The position numbers were made by a program, and so were the translations under genes. A DNA stretch of 47,641 nt from the NCBI GenBank assembly GCA_902478605.1, contig CABSLQ010000018.1:1-47641 (forward strand), written 5' to 3'. This document shows, in pieces, positions 8,653 to 16,821 of the stretch (the stretch's first letter is position 1; each line of letters starts with the position of its first letter). The notes beneath the pieces are model-generated. The model did no database searches. It was not told the origin of the DNA and was given only the letters and a program-made list of their open reading frames with translations. Source of the stretch: an uncultured Oscillospiraceae bacterium (lineage in GTDB: Bacteria; Bacillota; Clostridia; Oscillospirales; Acutalibacteraceae).

Positions 8653-8679
8653 GGCAGGCGGGACATAAGCCCGCCTGCC
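8653..8679 (-). terminator. Hairpin between rpsO and pnp, weak terminator or processing site
   Basis: A perfect 10-bp inverted repeat GGCAGGCGGG/CCCGCCTGCC with a 7-nt loop, 12 bp after the rpsO stop. The minus-strand tail is only UUUCGACG, so termination would be partial, consistent with some readthrough into pnp. Confidence 0.5.
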
Positions 8680-8690
8680 TCCGATGGTTC

Positions 8691-8957
8691 TTATTTGCGG
8701 ATACCGAGCTTTTCGATGATCGCGCGGTAACGGTTGATGTCCTTCTTCATCAGGTAGTTGAGCAGGTTGCGGCGATGGCCGACCATTTTCAGCAGACCGC
8801 GGCGCGAGTGGTGATCCTTCTTGTGGGTCTTCAGGTGCTCGGTCAGGTCGCTGATCCGCTTGGTCAGCACAGCGATCTGCACCTCAGGAGAGCCGGTGTC
8901 CCCTTCGTGGGTGGCATACTCCTTCATAATGGCGGTTTTTTCCTCGGGAAGCATCAT
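8691..8957 (-). CDS. rpsO: 30S ribosomal protein S15
   Basis: Binds the 16S rRNA central domain early in 30S assembly. The 88-residue protein matches the family over its whole length, with GDTGSPEVQIAVLTKRISDL and HHSRRGLLKMVGHRRNLLNY as hallmark blocks (helix-loop rRNA contacts). Two adjacent ATG codons start it; AGAGGTG is 8 nt before the first. It has its own promoter (9091-9119) and a ~127-nt structured leader, and is followed by pnp. Confidence 0.98.
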   Translation of the reverse strand: MMLPEEKTAIMKEYATHEGDTGSPEVQIAVLTKRISDLTEHLKTHKKDHHSRRGLLKMVGHRRNLLNYLMKKDINRYRAIIEKLGIRK

Positions 8958-9084
8958 GGTTCTTTCACCTCTTTACATATTTCCGTAAACCCAGAGCAGG
9001 GAACCGGTTTTCCCGTCACGTGAGGCATTCACGCGGGCATACTCCGCTGTCCGGGTAAAGGATAGCGCATGCTGTTAAGCATGC
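8958..9084 (-). promoter_or_regulatory. rpsO leader RNA, possible S15 autoregulatory site
   Basis: Between the predicted transcription start (~9084) and the rpsO ATG the RNA can form a 7-bp hairpin right at its 5' end (GCATGCT/AGCATGC, 9084-9067) and a second hairpin at 9037-9012: CCCG plus CGUGA pairing with UCACG plus CGGG, with a 3-nt UGA bulge. S15 represses its own mRNA in several bacteria through leader structures that mimic its rRNA site; the position fits, but no family consensus is identified here. Confidence 0.4.
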
Positions 9085-9090
9085 TGACAC

Positions 9091-9119
9091 AGTATACCAT
9101 AATCGCGGGGATTTGTAAA
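9091..9119 (-). promoter_or_regulatory. Probable sigma-A promoter of rpsO
   Basis: Minus strand TTTACA (9119-9114), 17-bp spacer, extended -10 TGGTATACT (last base 9091). It starts 10 bp after the acyltransferase stop codon, so rpsO-pnp can be transcribed independently of the upstream cluster. Confidence 0.75.
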
Positions 9120-9128
9120 GCGGATTTT

Positions 9129-10211
9129 TTAGGGAAATAGGATTTTGCCGACGACGGGAATCTTTTTCATAAGAATCACAAACAGCGCGCATAATGCATA
9201 AACTCCCAGGCTGGCCAACACGATATACCGGCAGGAGTGGTTGTTGATATGGTAGGTTCCCGTCAGTTCCCAAATGACGAACATCTGGGTCAGATATACG
9301 CCGAAGCTGGCGCCGGAAAGCAGCTGTATCACCTTTTTCCAAAAGGTGCCCGGCTGCCACTTGATTTGCTGAAAGGCGACGAACACCGCGATGGACAGCG
9401 GAACGGTGCATATCCCGTTATAGGACATGAGCAGCCGGTTAAGCGGCTCTCCCCCATCCCGCAGATTCAGCCAGATAGTGCCGAAAAACATGAGGGCAGC
9501 GCCGAGAACGCCGGCGCCATAGATGAGCAGGCGCATTTTTCGGCTCAGCGGGGTGTGAAACAGCATCCACCCCAAAAAGACATAGGGGGTATAGCCGATG
9601 GTGCCGGGAATATGCAGATCCCCGCTTATTTTAACGCCGAAGTACCGCATAATCGGAAAAATGGCCTGCGTGATGAAATACAGAAGAAGAAAATATCCAA
9701 TGATGCGTTTGTACTTTTCCTTGGCCAAAAGCGAAAGGTATGGCATCGCCAGATACACGGCAAACATGGCGAAAAAGAACCAGAAAATGCCGTTTATCTC
9801 ATTATTAAGGAAAAGGTTAACAAACTGCCGCGGGCCGGTTATCGTCACTTTTCCCCTGTATACGCGATAAGCCAGTGTGAGCGCCGACCAAATGAAAAAG
9901 GGAATGACCGTACGCAGAAAACGCCTTTTGAAATAGATTGCCGTCGTATACTTTTCCCGGTAATTCAAAAGCGTGACGCCCATTATCATGAAGAAGATGG
10001 GGACCGGCCAGTGGAACACCGCCTGCACCAGCATGCTGAACAGCCAGGGACGGCTGATTTCAAACCGAAAAACCGCGTCAGAGCAGTGCAGGGCCACCAC
10101 ACCAAAACAGGCGGCGATATTCAGCAGGTCGATAAAGACAAGCCGAGAAGACGGATTTTTCGATCCTGTATGATCTGTTGAAAGGGGAGAAACCACTGAT
10201 GTGTCAACCAT
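9129..10211 (-). CDS. Acyltransferase 3 family membrane protein
   Basis: A 360-residue polytopic protein with about ten hydrophobic segments of the acyltransferase-3 (OatA/WecH-like) family, which transfers acetyl or other acyl groups onto cell-surface sugars. The family His lies at the end of TM1 (VVALHCSDAVF, His42) after the characteristic FIDLLNIAACFGV, and ISRPWLF...VPIFFMIMGVTLL matches TM2. It starts 15 bp after ribF-HAD in the same direction and ends just before the rpsO promoter, a slot that holds no such gene in the familiar ribF-rpsO order. Its base composition is visibly more A+T-rich than all neighbours, suggesting recent acquisition. Substrate unknown. Confidence 0.85.
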   Translation of the reverse strand: MVDTSVVSPLSTDHTGSKNPSSRLVFIDLLNIAACFGVVALHCSDAVFRFEISRPWLFSMLVQAVFHWPVPIFFMIMGVTLLNYREKYTTAIYFKRRFLRTVIPFFIWSALTLAYRVYRGKVTITGPRQFVNLFLNNEINGIFWFFFAMFAVYLAMPYLSLLAKEKYKRIIGYFLLLYFITQAIFPIMRYFGVKISGDLHIPGTIGYTPYVFLGWMLFHTPLSRKMRLLIYGAGVLGAALMFFGTIWLNLRDGGEPLNRLLMSYNGICTVPLSIAVFVAFQQIKWQPGTFWKKVIQLLSGASFGVYLTQMFVIWELTGTYHINNHSCRYIVLASLGVYALCALFVILMKKIPVVGKILFP

Positions 10212-10226
10212 ATTATACCAACCTTT

Positions 10227-11816
10227 TCAAAAAATATCCAGCAGCTCGGACAGGGCGTGGATGACCGTCACATTGTCGGGTGGAAGGGTAATGCCCGCTT
10301 CGGCGGTGAAGATAGGGGTCATGCCGGCCCGCCGCGCCCCTTCCACGTCGTTGACGGGGTGGTCGCCCACATACACGCAGTTCGCGCAGCCCACCCCCAT
10401 GCGCGCCGCCGCCCGGCGGAAGATTTCGGGATCCGGCTTATGCACCTGCTCGTCCCCCGACACGATGCACAAATCCACCAACGGTCGCAGCCCGCTCACG
10501 TCCAGCTTGCGGTTCTGCTGCACCGAAGGGCCGTTGGTGATGATGCCCAGCAAATAGCCCTTTTCCCGCAGCGCCTTAAGGGTCGGCACCGCGTCGGGGA
10601 ACAGGGTGGAATATTCGGGAAAGCGGAACTGAAATTCCCGGTAAATGTCGCCCACCTCGGGCGCGTCATCCCAATGCCAGCTTTCGAACAGGGTGAGGAA
10701 ATAGTCGATATAATTGACGTAGCCGTTGTTGTTCCGGGCGAGCATCTCCTGGGCGCGCGCCCGTTTCTGCTCGGGTGTCAGGGAGGGGAAATATTTGTTC
10801 AGGAAAAAGTCGCAGTACTGCAGGAAGGCCACGTCGCGGTTCTGCAGGGTGTCGTCAAAGTCAAAGAGCAGGGCCTGCACGCCGCCCTCGTCGTCGCCCA
10901 TGACGGCGGTGCGCGCCTCGCGCGCGTCCCGCAGAATCTGCTTCTGCAGCGCCTCCACCGAATCAAAGCGGGTTTCGGGCCGCAGGAACTTCACCAGCGA
11001 GACGGGCACGCTTTGCCCGTACAGATCCCCGTCAAAATCGGCGATCCACGTCTCGGCCAGGGGGCCGTCCGCCCCGACGGTGGGGCGCACGCCGATATTG
11101 GTCACGCCGTGGGTCACCCGGCCCTCCACCTCCACCGAGGAGGCGTATACGCCGAAGCGGGGACGGATGAAATGGGGGGGCAGCGGCTGGTTGATGGTGG
11201 GGGTGCCGAGCAGGCGGCCCAGCTTTTGCCCGCCCTCCACGGGAAAGTCGATGGTAAAGGGGCGGCCGAGCAGGCGGGCGGCCTGGTGCACGTCCCCCTC
11301 CTCGATGCAGCGGCGGATCCGGCTGGCGCTGACCGGCTGCCCGTCGAGCAGCACGGGGTCCACCGTTACCGTCTGGATACCGCAGGCGGTGCACAGCTCG
11401 TGCAGCTGGGCGGCGTCGCCCGCGCCGTCCCGGCCGAAATGGTAGTTGAAGCCGCACACGACCAGCTTGGCGTGCAGCGTATCCCGCAGAATCGTTTCCA
11501 CAAAGGCCCGGGGCGACAGGCCGCGTATCGCCTCAAAATCGGCAGCGATGAGCTCCTCCACGCCGAGCGATTCAAAGGCGCGGATTTTGGCTTCGGAGGA
11601 CAGCAGCTCCCACGCGCTGTCCTTGGGCAGCGCCCAGGGCGGCTGCTGGAAGGTGAAAACGGCAGAATGGGTGTTCTCTTCCCCGACGGCCGCGCCGGCG
11701 GCCGCGCCGATGACCGCGCGATGGCCGAGATGCACCCCGTCGAAGATGCCGAGCGCCACGGTGCGCGGATGCGCCGGCATGGCCTCGTCCGAGGGAAACC
11801 GGTAGGTTTTGAGCAT
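10227..11816 (-). CDS. ribF: Bifunctional riboflavin kinase/FAD synthetase fused to a HAD-superfamily hydrolase
   Basis: One uninterrupted 529-codon frame. Residues 1-305 are a complete RibF: nucleotidyltransferase motif GIFDGVHLGHRAVIG, then CGFNYHFGRDGAGD, then the riboflavin kinase domain (GRLLGTPTINQPLPP, RFGVYAS, GVTNIGVRPTVG) ending in FLRPETRFDSVEALQKQI. Residues ~313-529 are a HAD-IA phosphatase (YjjG-like): motif I DFDDT (Asp319, Asp321), motif II TNGP, motif III KPDPEIF, motif IV YVGDHPVNDVEGAR, all catalytic residues present. No stop lies at the junction (10860-10960); an in-frame ATG (10901) and GTG (10880) could allow internal starts, and GAGG precedes the GTG. RBS AAGGGTG supports the 11816 start, 22 bp after truB. 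FMN hydrolysis by the HAD part is inference only. Confidence 0.88.
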   Translation of the reverse strand: MLKTYRFPSDEAMPAHPRTVALGIFDGVHLGHRAVIGAAAGAAVGEENTHSAVFTFQQPPWALPKDSAWELLSSEAKIRAFESLGVEELIAADFEAIRGLSPRAFVETILRDTLHAKLVVCGFNYHFGRDGAGDAAQLHELCTACGIQTVTVDPVLLDGQPVSASRIRRCIEEGDVHQAARLLGRPFTIDFPVEGGQKLGRLLGTPTINQPLPPHFIRPRFGVYASSVEVEGRVTHGVTNIGVRPTVGADGPLAETWIADFDGDLYGQSVPVSLVKFLRPETRFDSVEALQKQILRDAREARTAVMGDDEGGVQALLFDFDDTLQNRDVAFLQYCDFFLNKYFPSLTPEQKRARAQEMLARNNNGYVNYIDYFLTLFESWHWDDAPEVGDIYREFQFRFPEYSTLFPDAVPTLKALREKGYLLGIITNGPSVQQNRKLDVSGLRPLVDLCIVSGDEQVHKPDPEIFRRAAARMGVGCANCVYVGDHPVNDVEGARRAGMTPIFTAEAGITLPPDNVTVIHALSELLDIF

Positions 11817-11838
11817 GGCGTTCACCCTTTCGGAAGGT

Positions 11839-12717
11839 TCAGAAGAGCTTGAGCACCCGCAGGGAATCGCCGGCGGGCTCGCCCAGGCCGAGAAAGCGGC
11901 CGTCGGGCGCATACACGCGGACCCGGCCGGGCACGGTGCCCCGCAGCCGCTCGAGCTCGAGCGCGCCGCCGTTGCCGAAGCGGACGGCCTGGGCGGCGGT
12001 GACGGTGACAGAGGGCAGGGAAGAGAAAGCGGTGTCGACGGGCAGCACCCGCCCGGCCAGCTCGCCCCGTTCGGCGAGGGCGCGCGCATCGTCAAGGGTG
12101 AGGCACTGGTCCAGCGTATAGCCGGCGGCCATGGTGCGGCGCAGCGCCGTCATCACCGCCCCGCAGCCCAGCGCTTCGCCCAAATCGGCGCACAGGGTGC
12201 GGATATAGGTGCCCTTGGAGCAGTGGCAGTCGAGTGTCAGCTCGCCCTTCTGCTCGTCGTAGCCGAGCAGCGCCAGCCGGTAGATGGTGACGGGGCGCGC
12301 CTCGCGTTCCACCTCGACCCCCTGGCGGGCCAGCTCATACAAACGCACGCCGTCCTTCTTGATGGCGGAGGTCATGGGCGGCACCTGCCGGATGGCGCCG
12401 CGGAAGGCGGCGGCCGCCTCCTCCACCGCGGCCCGGGAGGGCAGCGGCCGGCCGGTGGGCTGCACCTGCCCCCACACGTCCTGTGTATCGCTTGTCCAGC
12501 CGAAGCGCAGCGAGGCGGTATACCGCTTGTCGTGCACGGGCAGCAGGTCGAGCGCCCGGGTGGCCCGCCCCGCCAATATGGGGAGCACGCCGGTGGCCAT
12601 CGGGTCCAGGGTGCCGCCGTGGCCGATCTTTTTCTCGCCGAGCAGGCGGCGCAGGATGGCGCAGCAAAGGAAGGAGGTCATCTCCGGGGGCTTGTCCAGG
12701 CAGAAAATGCCATCCAT
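11839..12717 (-). CDS. truB: tRNA pseudouridine(55) synthase
   Basis: Isomerises U55 in the T-loop of tRNAs. The 292-residue chain carries the TruB signature KKIGHGGTLDPMATGVLPI with catalytic Asp38, followed by KRYTASLRFGWTSDTQD and the CSKGTYIRTLCADLG block, and a C-terminal PUA-like tail. It begins at the ATG at 12717 (MDGIFCLDKPP), preceded by AAAGGAG; longer frames upstream overlap nrnA and lack a site. Located between nrnA and ribF as in other clostridia. Confidence 0.95.
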   Translation of the reverse strand: MDGIFCLDKPPEMTSFLCCAILRRLLGEKKIGHGGTLDPMATGVLPILAGRATRALDLLPVHDKRYTASLRFGWTSDTQDVWGQVQPTGRPLPSRAAVEEAAAAFRGAIRQVPPMTSAIKKDGVRLYELARQGVEVEREARPVTIYRLALLGYDEQKGELTLDCHCSKGTYIRTLCADLGEALGCGAVMTALRRTMAAGYTLDQCLTLDDARALAERGELAGRVLPVDTAFSSLPSVTVTAAQAVRFGNGGALELERLRGTVPGRVRVYAPDGRFLGLGEPAGDSLRVLKLF

Positions 12718-12776
12718 CGGGGGACTCCTTTCTGAAAAAAGATGTGCGCCGGAGCGCACATCCTGGGATGGTTCGT

Positions 12777-13745
12777 TTAGCGGGCGCCGATGCCGGGCAC
12801 CGCTTCCTGAATGGCGGCGAGCAGCCGCTCCACCGCTTCCTCTGCGGTGCGGTTCATCGCGCAGCCGGCGGCGCGCAGGTGGCCGCCGCCGCCCAGGCGG
12901 CCGCAGATGTCCGCCGCGTCGGCATGGCTGCCGGTGCGCACGCTCACCTTGTAGTTGCCGTCCGGCTTCTGCCGCATGGTCACGCCGACCCATACCCCCT
13001 CGATCTGGCGGGGCAGGGGGGCGAGGCCCTCCATATCGTTTTCGCCCGCGCCGCTGCGCTGCACCATCTCGTTGGTGATGATCATGACGGCGCAGCGGCC
13101 GCCGAAATAGAAGCGGATGCTCTCGAGCGCGAGACGCTCCAGCTCCAGCCGGGCGCGGGACTTGATATCGAACATGGTGCGGTTGATAAGATCGTAGCGG
13201 ATGCCGCAGTCGATGAAATCCGCCGCCATCCGGTGGGCCAGCGCGGTGGTGTTGGAATATTTGAAGCAGCCGGTGTCGGTGGCGAGGCCGGTATACAGGC
13301 ACTGGGCGATCGCCTCGTCCAGCGGCACACCCAGCGCCCGCACCACATCGTAAATCAGCATGGCCGTCGCGGCGCAGCCCGCGTCGAGCAGCAGCTCTTT
13401 TGCATACTGCGTATTGGATCCGTGGTGATCGATGCACAGATCCACCCGGTCGGCGTAAGCGCTCAGTCCGTCGCCGAGCAGGCGGGTATCCGCCACGTCG
13501 ACGGCGCAGACAAACGCGGGTTCAAAGGCGGGCATCTCGACGTCTGCGGTCATGTACGCGTATTTTTCGGGGATGGCGTCCGCGCATGCCACCCGCACCG
13601 TTTTGCCCAGCCGCCGCAGCGCGAGGCACAGGGCATAACCCGAACCCAGCGTGTCGCCGTCGGGATACTGGTGGGTCAGCAGGAGGATGCGGTCGGCGGC
13701 GGCCAGCCGCCCGGCCGCCTGTTCGACGGTCAGCAGCTCACTCAT
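12777..13745 (-). CDS. nrnA: DHH family bifunctional oligoribonuclease/pAp phosphatase
   Basis: Degrades nano-RNAs (2-5 nt) and 3'-phosphoadenosine 5'-phosphate; metal-dependent. The 322-residue protein has the DHH-domain motifs THQYPDGDTLGSG, CAVDVADT and CIDHHGSNTQY (the DHH motif), plus the C-terminal DHHA1 motif GGGGHLRAAG. Start at 13745 has a full AAGGAGG 10 nt upstream and overlaps the rbfA stop by 8 nt, indicating translational coupling. In this cluster it takes the place between rbfA and truB typical of clostridia. Confidence 0.92.
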   Translation of the reverse strand: MSELLTVEQAAGRLAAADRILLLTHQYPDGDTLGSGYALCLALRRLGKTVRVACADAIPEKYAYMTADVEMPAFEPAFVCAVDVADTRLLGDGLSAYADRVDLCIDHHGSNTQYAKELLLDAGCAATAMLIYDVVRALGVPLDEAIAQCLYTGLATDTGCFKYSNTTALAHRMAADFIDCGIRYDLINRTMFDIKSRARLELERLALESIRFYFGGRCAVMIITNEMVQRSGAGENDMEGLAPLPRQIEGVWVGVTMRQKPDGNYKVSVRTGSHADAADICGRLGGGGHLRAAGCAMNRTAEEAVERLLAAIQEAVPGIGAR

Positions 13746-14097
13746 CGGTCGGCGCCTCCTTTTTGAGCCGGTTGAGGGTGGCGGCAATGCCGGCGCTGTA
13801 GGCGATGGAATCGTCCGCGACAAAGCGCAGCTCGGGCGTGTGGCGCAGATGCAGCGCCGTCCCCAGCGCATGCCGGATATAGCCCTGCGCGCTGCGCAGG
13901 CCCTTGACCGCCTCCTTGGCGGTGTCCATCCCTTCCATGGCGCTGATATACACGGTGGCATAGGACATGTCGTTTGTAACCTCCACGCGCACGATGCTGA
14001 TCATCCCGCTGACACGGGGATCCTTAACGGTACGCAGAATGGCGGTCAGCTCGCGCAGGATATCCTCGCTCACCCGTCCCATCCGATAACTGGACAT
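13738..14097 (-). CDS. rbfA: 30S ribosome-binding factor A
   Basis: Late 30S subunit maturation factor with a KH-type fold, acting on the 16S 5' end. The 119 residues show RMGRVSEDILRELTAIL, KDPRVSGMISIVRVEVTND and YATVYISAM typical of the family, ending in the ALHLRHTPELRFVADDS strand-helix. The ATG at 14097 has AAAGGAG 7 nt upstream, better than a TTG two codons earlier. A ~350-bp gap holding a repeat element separates it from infB, whereas all other genes of the cluster are close-packed. Confidence 0.93.
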   Translation of the reverse strand: MSSYRMGRVSEDILRELTAILRTVKDPRVSGMISIVRVEVTNDMSYATVYISAMEGMDTAKEAVKGLRSAQGYIRHALGTALHLRHTPELRFVADDSIAYSAGIAATLNRLKKEAPTDE

Positions 14098-14178
14098 AGG
14101 CAATCTCCTTTATGAGATTTGGATACTTCCGGAAGCTATTGTTCACCCGGGCCGCGGAAAAATACGCGGTCCGGGTTC

Positions 14179-14450
14179 AAGAGGAACAAGATCGAACAAA
14201 GCCCGATTTCGAGGGCAACAAAGCCGAGCGCCGCCGGTGGCGGATACAGCGAGGATTTGTTGGCGCCGCGGTCGGCGATTGGCAAGGCGGTTTTCCGCCG
14301 AAGCCAGAGCCGGGCACCGCAAGGGGAAAAGTCTCCGAGCGCCGCCGGTGGCGGATTTCGCAGAAACTCATCCAGAAAAAGCGCGGCAATGTTTCTTTCG
14401 GGAGTTCCGCGACAAGGCCGGGGCGGACTAGGTTTGATCCTGTTCCTCTT
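14179..14450. mobile_element. MITE-like element with 19-bp terminal inverted repeats between infB and rbfA
   Basis: The 272-bp segment has near-perfect terminal inverted repeats: AAGAGGAACAAGATCGAAC at 14179-14197 and, reversed, AAGAGGAACAGGATCAAAC at 14450-14432 (17 of 19). Inside are two exact 22-bp direct repeats (14224-14245 and 14335-14356) each containing the small hairpin CCGCCGGTGGCGG. The right end stops 1 bp from the infB stop codon. No convincing gene lies inside; the open frames across it lack ribosome sites. It fills most of the 353-bp infB-rbfA gap (14098-14451). Its inner end resembles the patatin leader at ~5.2 kb. Confidence 0.6.
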
Positions 14451-14451
14451 A

Positions 14452-16821
14452 TCAATCCCGATATTCCTCGATGATATAGGTTTCGTAAATGTCGCCCTCT
14501 TTGATATCGGTGAATTTTTCCAGCCCGATACCGCATTCATAGCCCTGGGCGACCTCCTTCTGGTCGTCCTTGAAGCGTTTGAGGGAAACCATCTTGTCGT
14601 CGCCGATGATGATGCCGTCCCGCACGATACGCAGCAGATCGTTGCGGCACACCTTGCCGTCCAGCACATAGCAGCCGGCGACCAGGCCCACGCCCGTAAT
14701 GCGGTACACCTGCCGCACCTCGGCGCGGCCGTGCAGCACTTCGCGCGTTTTGGGGGCGAGCATGCCCTTCATGGCGGTTTCGATTTCCTCGATGCAGTCA
14801 TAGATGATGCGGTACAGCCGCATATCCACGCCGCTGCGTTCCGCCGCCGCCTGGGCAAGCGGTTCGGGGCGGACGTTGAAGCCCACGATGATGGCGTTGG
14901 ACGCAGCGGCGAGCATGACGTCGTTTTCGCTCACGGCGCCGACCGCCCCGTGGATGACCCGCACGCGCACCTCGTCGTTGGACAGCTTCTCCAGCGACTG
15001 GCGCACCGCTTCGACCGAGCCCTGCACGTCTGCCTTGACGATGATGGAAAGCTCCTTCATCTCGCCCTGCTGCATCTGGTCGAACAGGTTGTCGAGGGTG
15101 ACCTTCTGATACTGGCTGAACAGCTCTTCCTTCGCGGCGGTCTTGCGCTGCTCGACCAGCTCACGGGCGAGCCGCTCGTCGGTGACGGCGTTGAAGATAT
15201 CGCCCGAGGCGGGCACCTCGTCGAGACCCATGATCTCCACCGGGACCGAGGGACCGGCGTCGTTCACCTTGGCGCCCGTGTCGTCGGTCATGGCGCGCAC
15301 GCGGCCGACCGACGTGCCCGCGACGATGATGTCGCCGTTATGCAGCGTGCCGTTCTGTACGAGGACGGTGGCGATGGGGCCGCGGCCCTTGTCCAGACGC
15401 GCTTCCACGACGGTGCCCTTGGCGGCACGGTCGGGGTTGGCACGCAGCTCCTTCATTTCGGCGACGAGCAGCACCATTTCGAGCAGCTTGTCGAGCCCCT
15501 CGCCGGTGTGGGCCGAAACGGGCACGCAGATGACGTCGCCGCCCCATTCCTCGGGCACCAGCTCGTGCTCGGTGAGCTGCTGCATGACCCGCTCGGGGTT
15601 GGCGGTGGGTTTATCCATTTTGTTGATGGCCACGATGATGGACACGCCGGCGGCCTTGGCATGGTTGATGGCCTCGACGGTCTGCGGCATGATGCCGTCG
15701 TCGGCGGCCACGACCAGGATCGCGATGTCGGTCACCTGGGCGCCGCGGGCGCGCATCGACGTGAAGGCCGCGTGGCCGGGGGTGTCGAGGAAGGTGATCG
15801 ACTGGCCGTTCACCTTGACGCGGTAGGCGCCGATGTGCTGGGTGATGCCGCCGGCCTCGCTGCCGGTGACGTTGGTCTTGCGGATGGCGTCGAGGATGGA
15901 GGTCTTGCCGTGGTCGACGTGGCCCATGACCACCACGACGGGGTCGCGGGGCTGCAGGTTCTTGTCGTCGTCCTCGCTGTCGTCGATGATGCGCTCCTCG
16001 ATGGTCACGACCACCTCGCGCTCCACCTTGGCGTGGAATTCCTCCGCCACCAGAAAGGCGGTGTCGAAGTCGATCTCCTCATTGACGGTGGCCATCACGC
16101 CCATGCCCATCAGCTTTTTGATGACCTCGGCCGAGGTGGCCTTCAGGCGGGTGGCCAGCTCGCCCACCGTGATGGTGTCGCCCACCGTGATGGTGATGGG
16201 CTTCTGCTTGCGCTCCATGGCGATGCGGCGAAGCCGCTCCGCTTCGGTCTCGCGGCGGGGGTGGGGCTTGCGGTACTGCTGCGAGCGCTGGTTGAGCTTC
16301 TGCTTGCGCACCGCGCCGCCGTCGCCGCGCACCCGGTTGGAGGACTGCGCCAGGTTGTCGAATTTTTCGTCGTATTTGCCCACGTTCACCTGCGGGGTGC
16401 GGGTGTCCACGGTGCGCCGCTCGATGGGCGCCTTGGGGGCCGCCGGCTGCTTGGGCTTGGGCTGGCCCTGCTGCGCCGCGGGGGCGGAAGCGGGCTTGCC
16501 CGCCGGCTTGTTCTGCGGCGCACCGGTCTTGGCCGGCGCCTTGGCCGCGGGCTGCGCCGGGGCGTCGGCGGGTGCCGTGGCCTGGGCGGGCGCTTCCTTG
16601 GCCGGGGCCGGCTTTTCGGCCGCCGTGGCAAAATACTCGTCGAAATTCTCCACCTCGTTTTTCTGGGTGAAGTATTCAAACACGATATCCAGCTCGTTTT
16701 CATCCAGAGCGGTCATGCTCTTTTTGGGGGTATCGACATATTTGGCGAGAAGCTCGACCACCTCTTTGCTGGGCACGCCGAAGTCCTTCGCCACCTCGCT
16801 TACGCGGTATTTCATCATCAT
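14452..16821 (-). CDS. infB: Translation initiation factor IF-2
   Basis: GTPase that places initiator tRNA on the 30S subunit and promotes 70S joining. The 789-residue chain has an N-terminal IF2-N domain (MKYRVSEVAKDFGVPSKEV), a long Ala/Pro/Lys/Gln-rich linker (~70-130), a second IF2-N repeat (TITVGDTITVGELATRLK), then the GTPase domain with G1 GHVDHGKT, G3 DTPGHAAF, G4 NKMD and G5 SAHTGEG, and domains II-IV. It begins with three ATG codons, the first overlapping the ylxQ stop by 4 nt (ATGA), with GGAGGAGG upstream. Confidence 0.97.
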   Translation of the reverse strand: MMMKYRVSEVAKDFGVPSKEVVELLAKYVDTPKKSMTALDENELDIVFEYFTQKNEVENFDEYFATAAEKPAPAKEAPAQATAPADAPAQPAAKAPAKTGAPQNKPAGKPASAPAAQQGQPKPKQPAAPKAPIERRTVDTRTPQVNVGKYDEKFDNLAQSSNRVRGDGGAVRKQKLNQRSQQYRKPHPRRETEAERLRRIAMERKQKPITITVGDTITVGELATRLKATSAEVIKKLMGMGVMATVNEEIDFDTAFLVAEEFHAKVEREVVVTIEERIIDDSEDDDKNLQPRDPVVVVMGHVDHGKTSILDAIRKTNVTGSEAGGITQHIGAYRVKVNGQSITFLDTPGHAAFTSMRARGAQVTDIAILVVAADDGIMPQTVEAINHAKAAGVSIIVAINKMDKPTANPERVMQQLTEHELVPEEWGGDVICVPVSAHTGEGLDKLLEMVLLVAEMKELRANPDRAAKGTVVEARLDKGRGPIATVLVQNGTLHNGDIIVAGTSVGRVRAMTDDTGAKVNDAGPSVPVEIMGLDEVPASGDIFNAVTDERLARELVEQRKTAAKEELFSQYQKVTLDNLFDQMQQGEMKELSIIVKADVQGSVEAVRQSLEKLSNDEVRVRVIHGAVGAVSENDVMLAAASNAIIVGFNVRPEPLAQAAAERSGVDMRLYRIIYDCIEEIETAMKGMLAPKTREVLHGRAEVRQVYRITGVGLVAGCYVLDGKVCRNDLLRIVRDGIIIGDDKMVSLKRFKDDQKEVAQGYECGIGLEKFTDIKEGDIYETYIIEEYRD

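Noticed and set aside
9900..10211. TATAAT directly before the acyltransferase start as a promoter
   Set aside because: It lies adjacent to the ATG, leaving no room for a leader, and has no -35 at proper spacing; readthrough from ribF is simpler.
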